In this document: in pieces, positions 1 to 9,216 of the stretch
How the letters are laid out: every line of letters begins with the position of its first letter
Numbering within the stretch: position 1 is the stretch's first letter
Assembly (NCBI GenBank): GCA_001315925.1
Contig: BBBF01000002.1
Span: 59,439 to 123,438 of the forward strand
DNA from: Thermocladium modestius JCM 10088
GTDB taxonomy: Archaea; Thermoproteota; Thermoprotei; Thermoproteales; Thermocladiaceae
Reading direction: 5' to 3'
DNA length: 64,000 nt
Made by a program: the position numbers and the translations under genes
The notes under the pieces: model-generated
What the model was told of the DNA's origin: nothing
Database searches by the model: none
The model's input: only the letters and a program-made list of their open reading frames with translations

Positions 1-245
1 AAGTAGTTCTTCCCTCCCTTCATTTCGATGAGCATGGACTCCGCTTCGCGGTGGCTTAATCCCAACAATTTCTTGAGTTTCTCCAATTGCTCTTCATTGT
101 TGACGTGGCCGATCCACTTCTCTCCATTCCATTTGAAGCCCATCTTTTTCAATTTCTCCTTGACAGCAAAAATCGTATCCCAATCCCAATCTCTCTCCAC
201 CTCTACTCCATTAATGGATGCCCTAAATCTCATGTCGTTATGCAT
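1..245 (-). CDS. Hypothetical protein, N-terminal part (runs off window)
   Basis: Reading the minus strand from an ATG at 245 gives an uninterrupted frame to the window edge, about 81 residues, starting MHNDMRFRASINGVEVERDW. It is rich in Trp and Lys (FAVKEKLKKMGFKWNGEKW) with a charged helical tract towards the edge. A TATA-like AAATTTATC lies about 25 bases upstream of the ATG, which fits a leaderless transcript. The ATG four codons further in is an alternative start. I do not recognise the family; the N-terminal domain of an archaeal helicase-type protein is possible, but nothing diagnostic is visible before the sequence ends. Confidence 0.55.
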   Translation of the reverse strand, partial: MHNDMRFRASINGVEVERDWDWDTIFAVKEKLKKMGFKWNGEKWIGHVNNEEQLEKLKKLLGLSHREAESMLIEMKGGKNY

Positions 246-306
246 GTAATGCTCCGTCGCCGTTGATAAATTTTTCAGCCGCTCGTAAGAGGCGATTTTC
301 CGCACA

Positions 307-1327
307 ATGATCCATCAGCCAGGTATGAAATATCGTGAGGATGCATTAATTCGAGCCTTAAAACCCATCATAGCCTCCCTTGAAAGCAAGGTTTACCATA
401 GCCTTTATCAAGTGGAAGGGGGGGAAGACCCGTTTGTGGGAGTAAAATTCAATGGAGATCCATTGGTGATGGGAGTTATAAATGTAAGTCCAGAGTCGTT
501 CTATCCATCCTCGGTTAGACGCATTGAGCAAGTCACGGCTGCCGCCAGGGCTATGGTAGAAGCTGGGGCGGCGTGGTGGATCTGGGAGGAATGTCGACCG
601 CCCCCCCTTCAAGAGCACGTGGATATCGGAGGAACTGGAGGCGGACAGGTTGATGGCCGCGGTCAAGTCGATAAGGGATGAGCTAGGCCACAATGTGGTA
701 ATTTCAGTGGACTCGTTTAGACCCAAGGTGGTGGAGAAGGTAGCTAGGCTGGGCATTGACGTAATAAATGACGTAACTGGGCTCTGGTTCAGCGAGACCC
801 TGGCCGACGTGGCGGCAGATAATGGATTGCAGATGATACTGTGCGCCAGGGAGCTACAGGACTCTGGGCGGGATCCGGTCGAGACCATTATTGATGAAGG
901 AAGGCGAGCCATAGAGGTGGCTGCCAAGCATGGCGTGGAGGATGTAATAATAGATCCATGCATAGGCTTCCCGCCGATAACGGGCGATCCATCAATCAAC
1001 CCATTGCTGCCGCTTCGCGGTAATAGGTATGAGAATTGGGCTGCGCGCGACGTATACGTGTTGAGTCACGTGGATGAATTGAGGGCATTGGGCAAGCCGC
1101 TGTGCGTGGGCGCATCTAGGAAGGGCTTCATTCGTAAGTCGCTCGGCAAGGCGATGGGGGGGCGCGAGCTAGGCGGCTCCCTGGGAGTGGCGGCATACCT
1201 GGCCATGAAGGGCGTGGACTTGATACGGGTTCACGATGTCGAGGAAACCGTGGATTTAATCAGAATTATGAGGATCATCAAGAGATGCGAGGGCAGGGGG
1301 GGCTTCGGCGAATGCTTGTTAACATAG
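307..1327 (+). CDS. folP: Dihydropteroate synthase-like protein (frameshifted)
   Basis: Pterin-binding TIM-barrel protein. The N-terminal part has the DHPS signature PLVMGVINVSPESFYP (about residues 52-67); the C-terminal part has ISVDSFRP, DVINDVTG, KPLCVGASRKGF and DLIRVHDV, in the normal DHPS order. In folate or methanopterin synthesis the family joins a pterin pyrophosphate to an aminobenzoate. Archaeal relatives are divergent and the exact reaction is unproven. The frame breaks twice: near 563-575, where a base seems missing in EAGAD-VVDLGGMSTAP, and at the 7-C run at 601-607, where five C would restore TAPFKSTWISEELE. The ATG at 325 (MKYRED) is an alternative start. A separate promoter follows for the next gene. 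Confidence 0.82.
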
Positions 1328-1367
1328 ATATGCGACATGCTTAAGAATAGTTAGGCATTGGCGTGGT

Positions 1368-2209
1368 GTGACTAATAAGGCCAGGGGGGGATACCTTTAC
1401 TTGGCATCCCTAGTGCTGGTGTGGGGAGCAGCGTATCCATTAACCAAAATGGCATCGGAATACGCGTCTCCATGGTGATCTCGTTGTTCAGAACCGGACT
1501 CGGCGCGGCGCTTCTCTACCCAGCAGCAAGGCGAGTCGTGATAAGCAGGGAAATGGTCGTATCCGGGTTATTAAACATGGGATTATTCCTGGTATTCCTG
1601 AATGCATCCATAATGCTGTCTGTGAATCCCGGTCTCTCGGCCGTCCTCATATACACCCAACCCCCCCTCTTCGTAGCCGCTCTACAAGCCGCTTTTTCCC
1701 GCCGCAGTCCACCGCCGGGCAGGATGTTAGCGTTGACGGCAGGCTTCTTCGGAGCGCTCTTGACCGCGTGGAGCAGCTTCAGCGTGGGTAATTTATTAGC
1801 GCTCCTCGGCGGCTTCTCGTGGGCCCTCGGCACGATTTACTACGCATCGAAGGTGAGTGAACGAAACGTCACCGTGGCCAATGAATCGATGACCCTCCTA
1901 TCTGTGCCCTTAATAGCTGCATTGACGCCGCTAGATTACTCCATCCATTTATCTATAAAGGCAATCGCGCTCTTGCTATTGGTTGCCTTACTCGCCCAAG
2001 TGCTGGGCTTCCTCCTTTGGTTCAATGCATTGGAGCTCGTAGATCCATCGCTTGCATCATCTATACTGCTGGCAACGCCGGTGATGGCGTTGATATTCAG
2101 CTCATTAATGCTGGGAAGCCCCCCCTTGACCCACATGGATGAAGTAGGCGTGGCCATTACCCTGGCATCCGTTGCATCGATAGTAACAATGGAGAGACGC
2201 AAGCAATGA
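1368..2209 (+). CDS. EamA/DMT-family transporter (frameshifted)
   Basis: About 280 residues, almost entirely hydrophobic segments (around ten), with the duplicated EamA layout: N-terminal LVLVWGAAYPLTKMASEY and later LLGGFSWALGTIYYASK. The second repeat ends VMALIFSSLMLGSPP. The family exports or imports metabolites and amino acids across the cytoplasmic membrane; substrate cannot be told. I start at GTG 1368 (VTNKARGGYLYL) because the first 34 codons contain the first membrane segment. This frame ends at TGA after ASPW near 1473 and continues one frame over as VISLFRTGLGAALL, so one base appears lost there, not at a homopolymer. Confidence 0.8.
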
Positions 2210-2466
2210 GTTGAGCCAATGCCTTACGAGCCTCTTCTCCCTCCCCCCCCTTCATTAGGGCGTGGGTCCCCCCCCTGCTTCTGAATGTAGTCTCGATCCC
2301 CCCCGTTAAGCATCCACGGGGCTTGCCCTCCAAGGCAAATCACGCTTCGTGAGTGTGGACCATGAGGCTGGATTAATCTTTTCCATTCCTTAAAAACATT
2401 TTAGTAATGCCCATCTTTATCGGGTGCATTCGATTAGAGATATAAACGCTGGGTCATTGTAGAGAC
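2210..2466 (+). other. Intergenic region with degenerate repeat and promoter
   Basis: No gene is visible. Around 2228-2270 a pyrimidine-rich stretch followed by TTAGGGC resembles, in reverse orientation and imperfectly, the dispersed palindromic element annotated elsewhere in the window. A TATA-like GAGATATAAACGC lies about 20 bases before the methyltransferase ATG at 2467. Confidence 0.4.
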
Positions 2467-3116
2467 ATGGGAGTCTCCGGCGATGTAATAAGGGCTTTCA
2501 ATGCGTGGGCGACCGATTACGATGCTTGGTACGCCGAGAATCCGCGGCTTGCCTCGCTGGAGCTTGCCGTGCTCAAGGCAATCGAGTTACGCGGCCGTGG
2601 CGTGGAGATAGGCGGTGGCTCCGGCTTCTTCTCGTTAATTCATCAATCAATCGTGCTGGAGCCGCGTGGGGGGGCATGGCGGTTCTGGCCAAGGCCAAGG
2701 GGGGGCTTGACGTGATTGTTGGCGTGGGCGAGCTTCCGCCAATAAGGGATTCATCGCTTGATTATGCATTAATGGTGGTGACCCTCTGCTTTCTAAAAGA
2801 TCCATCACAAGTGATGCGGAGAGCCGGCATCATGTTAAAGCCAAACGGCTTATTCGTGGCTTGCATAGTGCCTCGGAACGGGCCGTATGGTGCCAGGTAC
2901 GTCGATGAGGGACGGAAGGGCCATAGGTTCTATTCAATGGCGACGTTCTATACCGTGGCGGAAACCATGGATATGATGAGGACGGCGGGCTTTAGCGTAT
3001 CGCCTAAAGTCATTGCATCTCTGGGTCCAGTTGATGGTCCTACCACGGTGGATCCAGGAGATGCCGAGGGGGGGTTCGGGTTTGCCTGCGTGAGCGCGTT
3101 TAAGCAGGCAACTTGA
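2467..3116 (+). CDS. Class I SAM-dependent methyltransferase (UbiE-like), frameshifted
   Basis: Reading through one frameshift gives about 215 residues. An N-terminal FNAWATDYDAWYAENPRLAS, typical of UbiE/Methyltransf_11 proteins, is followed by motif I GVEIGGGSGFF (SAM binding, about residues 45-55), GVGELPPIRDSSLDYALMV (motif II/III region) and MLKPNGLFVACIVPRNGPYG (post-motif). The substrate is not evident. The frame breaks at the 7-G run near 2669: five G would restore LEPRGGMAVLAKAK. A further 7-G run at 2699-2705 probably adds one glycine to KAKG-LDVIVG. The TGA stop is directly the first three bases of a palindromic element. Confidence 0.8.
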
Positions 3117-3160
3117 TAAAATGAACGACAAACCTACCTTTTAAGGCGGGGGGGTAAAGG
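3114..3160 (+). repeat. Palindromic element, degenerate copy a
   Basis: Begins TGATAAAATGAAC at the stop codon of the methyltransferase, then GACAAACCTACC, a TTTTAA loop region and GGCGGGGGGG. It matches the dispersed element (best copies at 35538 and 55460) in its left half and stem but lacks the AGGAGGTC end. It probably forms a hairpin in the 3' end of the mRNA. Confidence 0.55.
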
Positions 3161-3189
3161 TTTTAAGCTTCGTCGGCACATCTTTCTTC

Positions 3190-3396
3190 ATGACGCCCTC
3201 CCCCCCTGGTCAATTCCCTGAGGATGAGGAGCGGGGGGGCCGATTACCCCCCCCGCAATACCAGAGGGAGGTGCCCACGAAGTTGAGTTTAAAACAAGAG
3301 GACAAATATAATTCGTTTCCTACTAAACCATCACTAACACAAAAAGTTACTGAAATTAGCAGATGTTTCCGCCAAGTTGTTCAACGAGCCTTATAG
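3190..3396 (+). CDS. Small ORF of doubtful reality
   Basis: A TATA-like AAGGTTTTAAGC at 3157-3168 lies about 26 bases before this ATG, so a leaderless transcript starting here is likely. As written the frame gives 68 residues (MTPSPPGQFPEDEERGG...). Three 6-8 base G/C runs lie in it. With corrected runs another frame could end near 3312 after EVEFKTRGQI. The part after 3290 is AT-rich, unlike coding DNA nearby. I do not recognise either version. It converges on the zinc-ribbon gene, overlapping by six bases. Confidence 0.25.
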   Translation: MTPSPPGQFPEDEERGGRLPPPQYQREVPTKLSLKQEDKYNSFPTKPSLTQKVTEISRCFRQVVQRAL

Positions 3397-3738
3397 CTGT
3401 CCCCCCCCTCCGGTTCCGTATATGCTAATTGCTATTTTAACTATTCTCTCCACCTCCTCTCGCGGAAGTAGCTTGGAAATGGAGTTCAGGCCAGCCACCT
3501 TATCTACTACGTCCGAGGCGGACGAGCCGCTGCGAAGCAATTCCCCCCCGGCAATCGTGATCATTTTCTCCTTGGTGGCCTCCACCTCGGTCCAGTGATA
3601 TTGTGTCTCGCCCACCTTCACATAGCCGGGCCTGGGGATGGAAGCCGGCCATTGATTGCCGCATTTCTTGCATAGGAACATTATTGGTTCTCCTGCCATT
3701 ATTGATATATCGTGGGAGCCGCATTTTGGACAGGACAT
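3391..3738 (-). CDS. Zinc-ribbon protein, crenarchaeal hypothetical
   Basis: 115 residues. The N-terminus is a zinc ribbon with two CxxC pairs: MSCPKCGSHD (residues 3-6) and MFLCKKCGNQW (about 23-26). The middle and C-terminus (ATKEKMITIAGGELL, then a helix LPREEVERIVKIAISIYG) have no family signature I know. The ribbon resembles those of small archaeal transcription-associated or RNA-binding proteins, but no catalytic motif is present. A TATA-like ACATTTATTTTG about 28 bases upstream of the ATG suggests leaderless, monocistronic expression. The 3' end lies on a 7-base run, so the last residues (GTGGGGQL) are uncertain. Confidence 0.65.
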   Translation of the reverse strand: MSCPKCGSHDISIMAGEPIMFLCKKCGNQWPASIPRPGYVKVGETQYHWTEVEATKEKMITIAGGELLRSGSSASDVVDKVAGLNSISKLLPREEVERIVKIAISIYGTGGGGQL

Positions 3739-3812
3739 ACTGCATTCGGAATGGGTGCATCAAAATAAATGTAACCCTCAAGGAAGGGGGGGAGACACCG
3801 GTGCTTGGCGCT

Positions 3813-4351
3813 TCATCGATTTAACATTATATCCATTATGTAATTCACGACTAGCGGTGGAATATCATTCCGATTGTGCGGAGCTATCCTGAATAGCCTG
3901 CCCTCACAGATGTGCATCACCTCATTCACCAGTCTTTCATGAACGGTCAATACGAAGGGCCTTTTCTTAATGGCATTGATGACAGTATTCATGAAATCCG
4001 GATGAAGCATCTCCATGGGTCCCACCTCATCGATGACCAACACATCGCTCATCCCCCCCGCAATGGATTCTAAGCCCCCCCAGGAAATTGCGTCGAGATC
4101 CACGCGATACCTGCCCACCCGCGGGCTCCCCCCCTCCCCCCCAATCAACGCCATGATTCGCTCGCCCCCCCTGCCGGCGGCGTCCACTATGGCAAACCCA
4201 ACACGCTTACCCCCCCCGCTTCTTCTCTCTTCCGTGTAGAATCCGCTGACGCTTATGCCTTTGCTGGAGAGAATCTCAACGATTCGCTTCACTGCGGTGG
4301 TTTTTCCCGCCCCCCCTGGAGGGCCCGTCAGCAGCGCGCCCCCCTGGGCAC
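3813..4351 (-). CDS. THEP1-family nucleoside-triphosphatase
   Basis: NTPase of the THEP1/MJ1559 family (COG1618), which hydrolyses several NTPs. From a GTG start at 4351 the corrected N-terminus reads MPRGALLTGPPGAGKTT, a Walker A motif; as written the motif carries an extra Gly because a 4-G run appears as 7, and a 4-G run just before it appears as 6. Walker B is DVLVIDEVGPMEM (about residues 105-117), characteristic of the family. Later VLTVHERL and RIAPHNRND match conserved C-terminal positions. The start lies one base from the stop of the nucleotidyltransferase gene, so the two form an operon. Length about 178 residues is normal. Confidence 0.85.
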
Positions 4352-4352
4352 G

Positions 4353-5054
4353 TTAGTTCACTTGCTTGGCCGCTAACATTGCGCTGACTTCCTCCACGTC
4401 CTTCACGGTATCTATGGACCTCCAGAATGAGTTGTTGTATATCACCGCCCTTATCTTTCCTTCCCTGGCCAGCTTTGGAAACACTCCCTTCTCTATATCG
4501 CCTTTGTCCGCCATCATGTCTATGGTTTTCCTTTTCATCACGTATACGCCGGCATTTATCATGTATTCCAGCAGTGGTTTTTCCTTAAAGCTCTTGACAT
4601 ATCCATTTTCATCGACCTCCACTATTCCATAGGGGGCTCCTCATGGGAACCAATGCTATTGTTGCCAATCCATCGCCCATGCCCTTGACTAATGCGCTTA
4701 CATCTATGTCCGTTATCACGTCGCCATTGGTTACCACGAAGAGATCGGTGTCTATGTACTTGGATGCATTCTTTATTGCGCCCTCGGTGCCCAAGGGCTC
4801 CTCCTCCACGCTGTAGAATAGCCGCACCCCCCCGTATTTTGATCCATCCCCCCCAGCTTCTCAAATACCTTGGTTCTTAAATGCCCCACTGCTAGTATTA
4901 TGTCGGATATGCCCTGTCCCCCCTCAGCCACTCTATCTGCCTGACCAATATGGGCTTGCCCCCCCCTATCTCGACGAGGGGGGGCTTTGGTTGATCGATT
5001 GTTAACGGCATGAGTCTTTTCCCGAATCCCCCCAGCCAATATGAGTGCCTTCAT
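4353..5054 (-). CDS. Sugar-phosphate nucleotidyltransferase (frameshifted)
   Basis: About 234 residues after joining frames. The N-terminus MKALILAGG(FG)KRLMPLT is the GxGxRL nucleotide-binding loop of NTP_transferase proteins; then [39 protein letters not shown] (metal/nucleotide site) and a C-terminal GVYVMKRK and [13 protein letters not shown]. It should make an NDP-sugar from sugar-1-phosphate, most likely for glycosylation, for which the window has several glycosyltransferases and a surface protein. There is no left-handed helix domain, so it is the short form. Frames change at 5024-5030, about 4965-4985, 4920, 4830-4855 and 4633, all at G/C runs. A TATA-like AAAGCTTTAATT precedes the ATG. 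Confidence 0.82.
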
Positions 5055-5086
5055 GTCTTGCTCCACGTGGTTTTCGCTGGGATTCT

Positions 5087-5122
5087 CAATTAAAGCTTTT
5101 TTCGCGGGCAAAAGCTTTAAAT
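5087..5122. promoter_or_regulatory. Divergent promoter pair
   Basis: Two TATA-like boxes back to back: reading minus, AAAAAAGCTTTAATTG drives the nucleotidyltransferase (ATG 5054); reading plus, AAAAGCTTTAAATTCG lies about 28 bases before the ATG at 5147. Both spacings fit leaderless starts. Confidence 0.5.
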
Positions 5123-5146
5123 TCGCATGGTTTTTCGCTCAAAGCC

Positions 5147-5230
5147 ATGGGAGGAAAACAGAAAACATCGATATTCATGAATGCTGAGGGAGAGGAGAAG
5201 CGGGTCGAGAAGGAGAAGGAACAGAAATGA
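5147..5230 (+). CDS. 27-residue leader ORF
   Basis: ATG at 5147 opens a 27-codon frame, MGGKQKTSIFMNAEGEEKRV followed by a Lys/Glu-rich tail, ending TGA two bases before the ATG of the SPOUT methylase gene. It sits at the expected position for leaderless initiation from the TATA-like box at 5112-5122, so it would be the first cistron. The AGGAGAAGGA tract near its end could act as Shine-Dalgarno for the methylase. The MGGKxK start resembles eS25 (MGGKKKPTL) but no further similarity is visible. It may be a genuine microprotein, a translational leader, or chance. Confidence 0.4.
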   Translation: MGGKQKTSIFMNAEGEEKRVEKEKEQK

Positions 5231-5231
5231 A

Positions 5232-6061
5232 ATGATAAGGATAGCAATACCCCCCCACTCGTCCTTGGAGGAAGCGGCTGACGACCGCGAGGCCGTCAGG
5301 AAGATAGGCTATATCGGCAGGGCGGCTGCCATATTCAAGGTAAGCAATATATACATCTATACCCATAAAGCGAGACGCCCAAGTCGAGGGCCCACTTCAT
5401 AAAGAGATACCTGGAGTACATGGCAACGCCTCCCTACTTGAGAAAGGATTTGTTTCCCATGAAATCGGAGCTTCGATTGGCCGGCCTACTGCCCCCCCCG
5501 CTTCGACTTCCCGTCTTTTCATCGAAGCCCCGACCAGGCGTCGTCTTGATGGGCATGGTTGTGAAGTGGGATGGATATGCATCCATAGTTAAGGTGGGCG
5601 AGACAGCGTTTGCCCGAGTTCCTAAACCTTATCCCCTCAAGTCCCGCCTCTTGGTTCAACTGGAGAATGAAGTTGATGAGGGGGGCTCTATAGGGCTCAC
5701 GTGGTTCCTGCCAAGCAACCCGGTCACTATGCGGGTTTCTCCGTGGATATAATGACGATTGGAGAATTGATTAGGCGGCCCCCCCCTCCTCCTCACGGGA
5801 AGGGAGGGCAAGCCTATTGGCGATGCATTAGATGAGCTGGCCGGCCTGGTCAGGAATGGAGATGTAACGGTGGTTTTCGGGTCTCCCAGGCATGGAGTGG
5901 AGGAATTGATGCGTGGGGAGGGTATAGATGTGAAGGGCCATCCATTCATTAACTTCGTGCCGAGGCAGGGAGTAAGAACCATTAGGTTGGAAGAGGCTAT
6001 TATATCCGTGTTATCCATAGTTAATCTATTTATTAATGGAATAACATGCTCAAGGGCATAA
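5232..6061 (+). CDS. SPOUT-class RNA methyltransferase (DUF171/C9orf114-like)
   Basis: Joined frames give about 275 residues. The start MIRIAIPHSSLEEAADDREA with KIGYIGRAAAIFKV is typical of the DUF171 family; a central insert (KWDGYASIVKVGETAFARVP) looks like the family's OB-fold, and the C-terminus has the SPOUT knot: VVFGSPRHGVEELM, then INFVPRQGVRTIRLEEAI. Relatives are putative rRNA or tRNA uridine methyltransferases using SAM in a trefoil knot. The frame breaks at the C run 5249-5255, near 5375, at 5493-5500, near 5688 and near 5738 (AGFSVDIMTIGELI). It is preceded by the 27-codon ORF and probably translated from the same mRNA. Confidence 0.82.
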
Positions 6062-6083
6062 TCGCATTTCATAATTGAATTAT

Positions 6084-6675
6084 TCATCGTGGCGAAGATC
6101 CATTAACCAAGTCAATGCCCATCTTGAATGCCTTAACGTTTAACTCCGGCATCCTCATTGTGCTTTTTATTGCCTCTATTATGGCGTTCTCATCAATTGC
6201 TAGATTAAGCCCCCCCGCAGCGTGAGCTGCCCCCCCAGCAGCACCATATTCTCCACTATGGGATTGCCTAGCTTTATTGCCGTATTGAACGCATCTATTA
6301 TCTTTACATTTCTAATCGCGTTCAGCTTATTTATTAATTCCTCGGCACTCGGCAGCCTTAGCCTTGGGGTCGGCGGCCTTATGAGTCTGCTATTTACTAT
6401 TATCTTGGTGTTCTCGTTTATGTATGGAGCCGCCCTGAACGCCTCCAGCAGCTCGAACGCTATGACTAAATCGGCTCCGCCCAACGGTATCAGGGGCGAG
6501 TTGACGTCGCCCAACCTAACGTGGACGTCGACTGATCCCCCCCTCTTTGACTGAGGCCATGGGTTTCGGAGGTGAGCACCTTGATGCCGCGAGACGTGGC
6601 TGCCGCGCCGATCAAGTTGGAGGTCGTTATCAGTCCCTGGCCGCCCACGCCGATCATGTATATATTGATCCTCAC
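6084..6675 (-). CDS. iorB: Indolepyruvate:ferredoxin oxidoreductase, beta subunit
   Basis: About 195 residues. The start [20 protein letters not shown] carries the GVGGQG motif of the gamma-type (POR_N-like) domain of 2-oxoacid oxidoreductases, followed by TSETHGLSQRGGSVDVHVR, diagnostic of IorB. The C-terminus (LTLRGGLNLAIDENAIIEAI) is recovered after correcting two 7-base runs at 6211-6237. Together with IorA it oxidises aryl pyruvates, from aromatic amino-acid transamination, to aryl acetyl-CoA, reducing ferredoxin. The GTG start overlaps the iorA stop by four bases (GTGA), so translation is coupled. The frame breaks at the 7-C run 6538-6544. Confidence 0.9.
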
Positions 6676-8539
6676 AATGTCTCACCCCACCTTTTTATCC
6701 AGTCCAAGTTACCGCTTGGCTTTATGGCATCATATGGGCACACCTGCGCGCAGACGCTGCATCCAACGCATGAATTTGGGTCTATCCAAGCCCTTCCATC
6801 ATCCTTGGGCTGTATGGCTGGGCACGCAATCATGTTGTAACATATGCCGCACGCCTTACAAGCATCCTCTACCACTGAGTAAATAAGCGGCTCCACGCCT
6901 TCCCTCCTCAATTTTCTAGCTGCCTCCAAAGCACACGCCCTCTTGGAGACCACCACCGCGGTCTCCCCCCCCTCTTCACGGCATCTATTGCGTTGCGCAT
7001 AGTGTTCACGGCTTCCTTCACGTTAAATGGATCTATTGAGTACACGTTCCTAACGCCGAGCCCCCTCACCGCCTCCTCTATTGGTATTGCTTGGGTGGGA
7101 TTGGGCTGCCCGCCAGTCATGGCGGTAGTTCTATTATCCAGGACGATGAGGAGCAATGGTGTCTTGTTATATATGGCGCTGGCCAACGCCGGCAGGCCTG
7201 AGTGGAAGAAAGTTGAGTCCCCTATTATGGATACCACGAATGATCTTCCATTAGTTCCCCTATTGATGCCCATGCCGACCCCCCCGAGCGAGCTACCCAT
7301 GTCCGTCAACACGTCTTCCTCATCGAACGGCGGGTTTATTCCCAGGCTATAGCACCCTATGTCGCCGCTGAAGAGCGGCTTAACCTTTGATGTAGTGGAT
7401 GCCAGCTTCAATTCATAATACGAAGCGGCATGCGGGCAACCTGGGCAGAATACTGGGGGCCTCTGGGGCGGCTCGTATCCTAGATCCATCCCGCGTCTGC
7501 GGGGGGGCCTCAATTCCCATTGCTCCGGCCAGCACGGAATTAGTGATGTCTATGCTCAGCTCGCCCACCGGGGAAACGAAGTTGGACTTGCCCAGCACAG
7601 GTACCTTTATTCCCTCATCGAAGAGAACGGCCTTTATTTGGGTCTCCACCACGGGGGGGTCTCCTTCCTCCACGACAATTATCTTATTGGCCTTGGTGGC
7701 TAGGTCAAGCACCTTCCTGCGTTGAACTGGAACGGGAACGCTTAGGTTGATCACCGTGGGGGGGCTTATCTCCAACTCCTTTATGGAATCCATGACGTAG
7801 GCAAACGCAGATCCGCTGGTTATCACCAGCAATCCAGGATCGCCCTCCTCCACTTTAACCGGCAATTCCTCCACCGCCTCCTCTATCTTAGCCCACCTGC
7901 CCACCAGCTCCGCCTTCAATTTACGCGCATTGGCGGGCACCAATGCGAACCTCTTTTGTGTCCTATCAATGCCTTTGCCAAAGACGGGGGGATTTGCCGT
8001 CGCACACATAGACTGGTCCCCCCTGGTATGCGATACTCTCGTGACTGTCCTGAAGAGCACTGGATGCTTCATTTTCTCGCTGAATTCCATCGCGATTTGA
8101 GCCAATTCCTTGGCGTTGGCGGGGTCGTAGGGCTCCAGCACTGGGATGTAGGCGTGTAACCCTACCCACCTATTGTCTTGCTCGTTCTGGCTGGACCACA
8201 TGCCTGGATCATCTGCGGTGACTATTGCTAGGCCCCCCCCTCCACTCCTGTGTACGCGCTGGACATGAGTGGATCCATTCCAACGTTTAACCCGACGTGC
8301 TTCATGGTAGCTATGGCCCTGGCGCCCGTCATGGCGGCGCCGTATGCTCCCTCCAATGCGACTTTCTCATTGCTTGACCACTCCGCGTATATGCCGCGCT
8401 TCCCGCCCTCCTCCATCAAGTACTCCATTATCTCGCTGCTGGGAGTGCCTGGGTAGCCCATGGCGACCGATATACCTGCCTCCAAGAATCCTTGAGCAAT
8501 GGCGTGGTTGCCTAACATGAATCTTTTACCGCAAGCCAT
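6672..8539 (-). CDS. iorA: Indolepyruvate:ferredoxin oxidoreductase, alpha subunit
   Basis: About 620 residues in three parts. N-terminal: [29 protein letters not shown] and [19 protein letters not shown], a POR_N/transketolase-like domain. Central: TPP-binding [25 protein letters not shown] and [14 protein letters not shown]-terminal: two ferredoxin clusters, [14 protein letters not shown] and [12 protein letters not shown], each binding [4Fe-4S]. This is the catalytic subunit of aryl-pyruvate oxidation. Frames change at 6966-6973, 7500-7507, about 7987-8025 and 8233-8240, all at runs of C. Start ATG 8539 (MACGKRFML) lies about 26 bases after a TATA-like AAATATATATAAATGC. Expression is divergent from an HTH protein gene. 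Confidence 0.92.
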
Positions 8540-8559
8540 GCATCGCCTCGATTTTCGTG

Positions 8560-8632
8560 CATTTATATATATTTTCCTATTTATATTATATATAATACCC
8601 CCCAAAACGAGAACCTATGCTTATATTAAGCC
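8560..8632. promoter_or_regulatory. Divergent promoter region, iorA and HTH gene
   Basis: A minus-strand TATA-like AAATATATATAAATG near 8560-8580 serves iorA; a plus-strand GCTTATATTAAGCC near 8619-8632 lies about 30 bases before the HTH protein ATG at 8658. The HTH protein is a candidate regulator of the shared region, by position only. Confidence 0.5.
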
Positions 8633-8657
8633 GGCGGCCTCAATCATTTATACGGGC

Positions 8658-9170
8658 ATGTCGTACAAGCTATCGAAGACCGAGTTAACCGTGGGAGATA
8701 TGTACTTCAAGCAAGGAATGAAGCCCAGGGAAATAGCGGAGAGGCTCGGCATATCTGTCAATACCGTGTATAAAGCCATATCCAAGTACAAGGCGGTTCA
8801 TGGAGAGCAACAAGCGGAACCCGAGACTCAGGTAGAACAGCGAGTACCCTCCGTCAACGCTGATGATGTTAAGCCGGCCCATTACACAATTACGTTCACG
8901 ATAAGCACGCAATACCAGCCGCAGCTCCACATGATCCAGGAAAAATGCGATGATCAATTACAGGTGGAGCTCTTGCTCAAGCTGGCCTCCTCCCTAGATG
9001 CCCTATCAAGCAAAGTAAGCGAGTTGGAGAGGAAGATAATGGATGTCATATCGCAGCGGGGAACCGGCGACGGTGTGTCCCAAGCGGTCGGAATCGACTC
9101 AACCTCCGCGCCGGATTTCGTGAGGGACAACGTATGGGTGGATGTCATACGCTCCAAGCACTTCAAGTGA
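8658..9170 (+). CDS. Helix-turn-helix DNA-binding protein
   Basis: 170 residues with no frame damage. Residues 1-45 (LTVGDMYFKQGMKPREIAER then LGISVNTVYKAISKYKAVHG) form a clear helix-turn-helix of the sigma-70 region 4/transposase-HTH kind. A low-complexity linker follows. The C-terminal third (LLLKLASSLDALSSKVSELE) has heptad-like leucines and is probably a short coiled coil for dimerisation. It is divergent from iorA. A TATA-like box lies about 30 bases upstream. Regulatory target and ligand are unknown; no effector domain is visible. Such HTH plus coiled-coil proteins are common in Thermoproteales. Confidence 0.7.
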   Translation: MSYKLSKTELTVGDMYFKQGMKPREIAERLGISVNTVYKAISKYKAVHGEQQAEPETQVEQRVPSVNADDVKPAHYTITFTISTQYQPQLHMIQEKCDDQLQVELLLKLASSLDALSSKVSELERKIMDVISQRGTGDGVSQAVGIDSTSAPDFVRDNVWVDVIRSKHFK

Positions 9171-9216
9171 TTCCGACAGGGGAAAGCTTTAATCATATGG
9201 CCAACGCATTGCGGAG

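Noticed and set aside
28..249. Plus-strand frame of 73 codons at the window start
   Set aside because: It lies antisense to a coherent minus-strand frame with a promoter and typical archaeal residue use.
358..999. 213-codon minus-strand frame
   Set aside because: It is the antisense of the DHPS-like gene, whose family motifs are clear on the plus strand.
6222..6554. 110-codon hydrophobic plus-strand frame
   Set aside because: Antisense of iorB, which has the GVGGQG and SETHGLSQRGG motifs.
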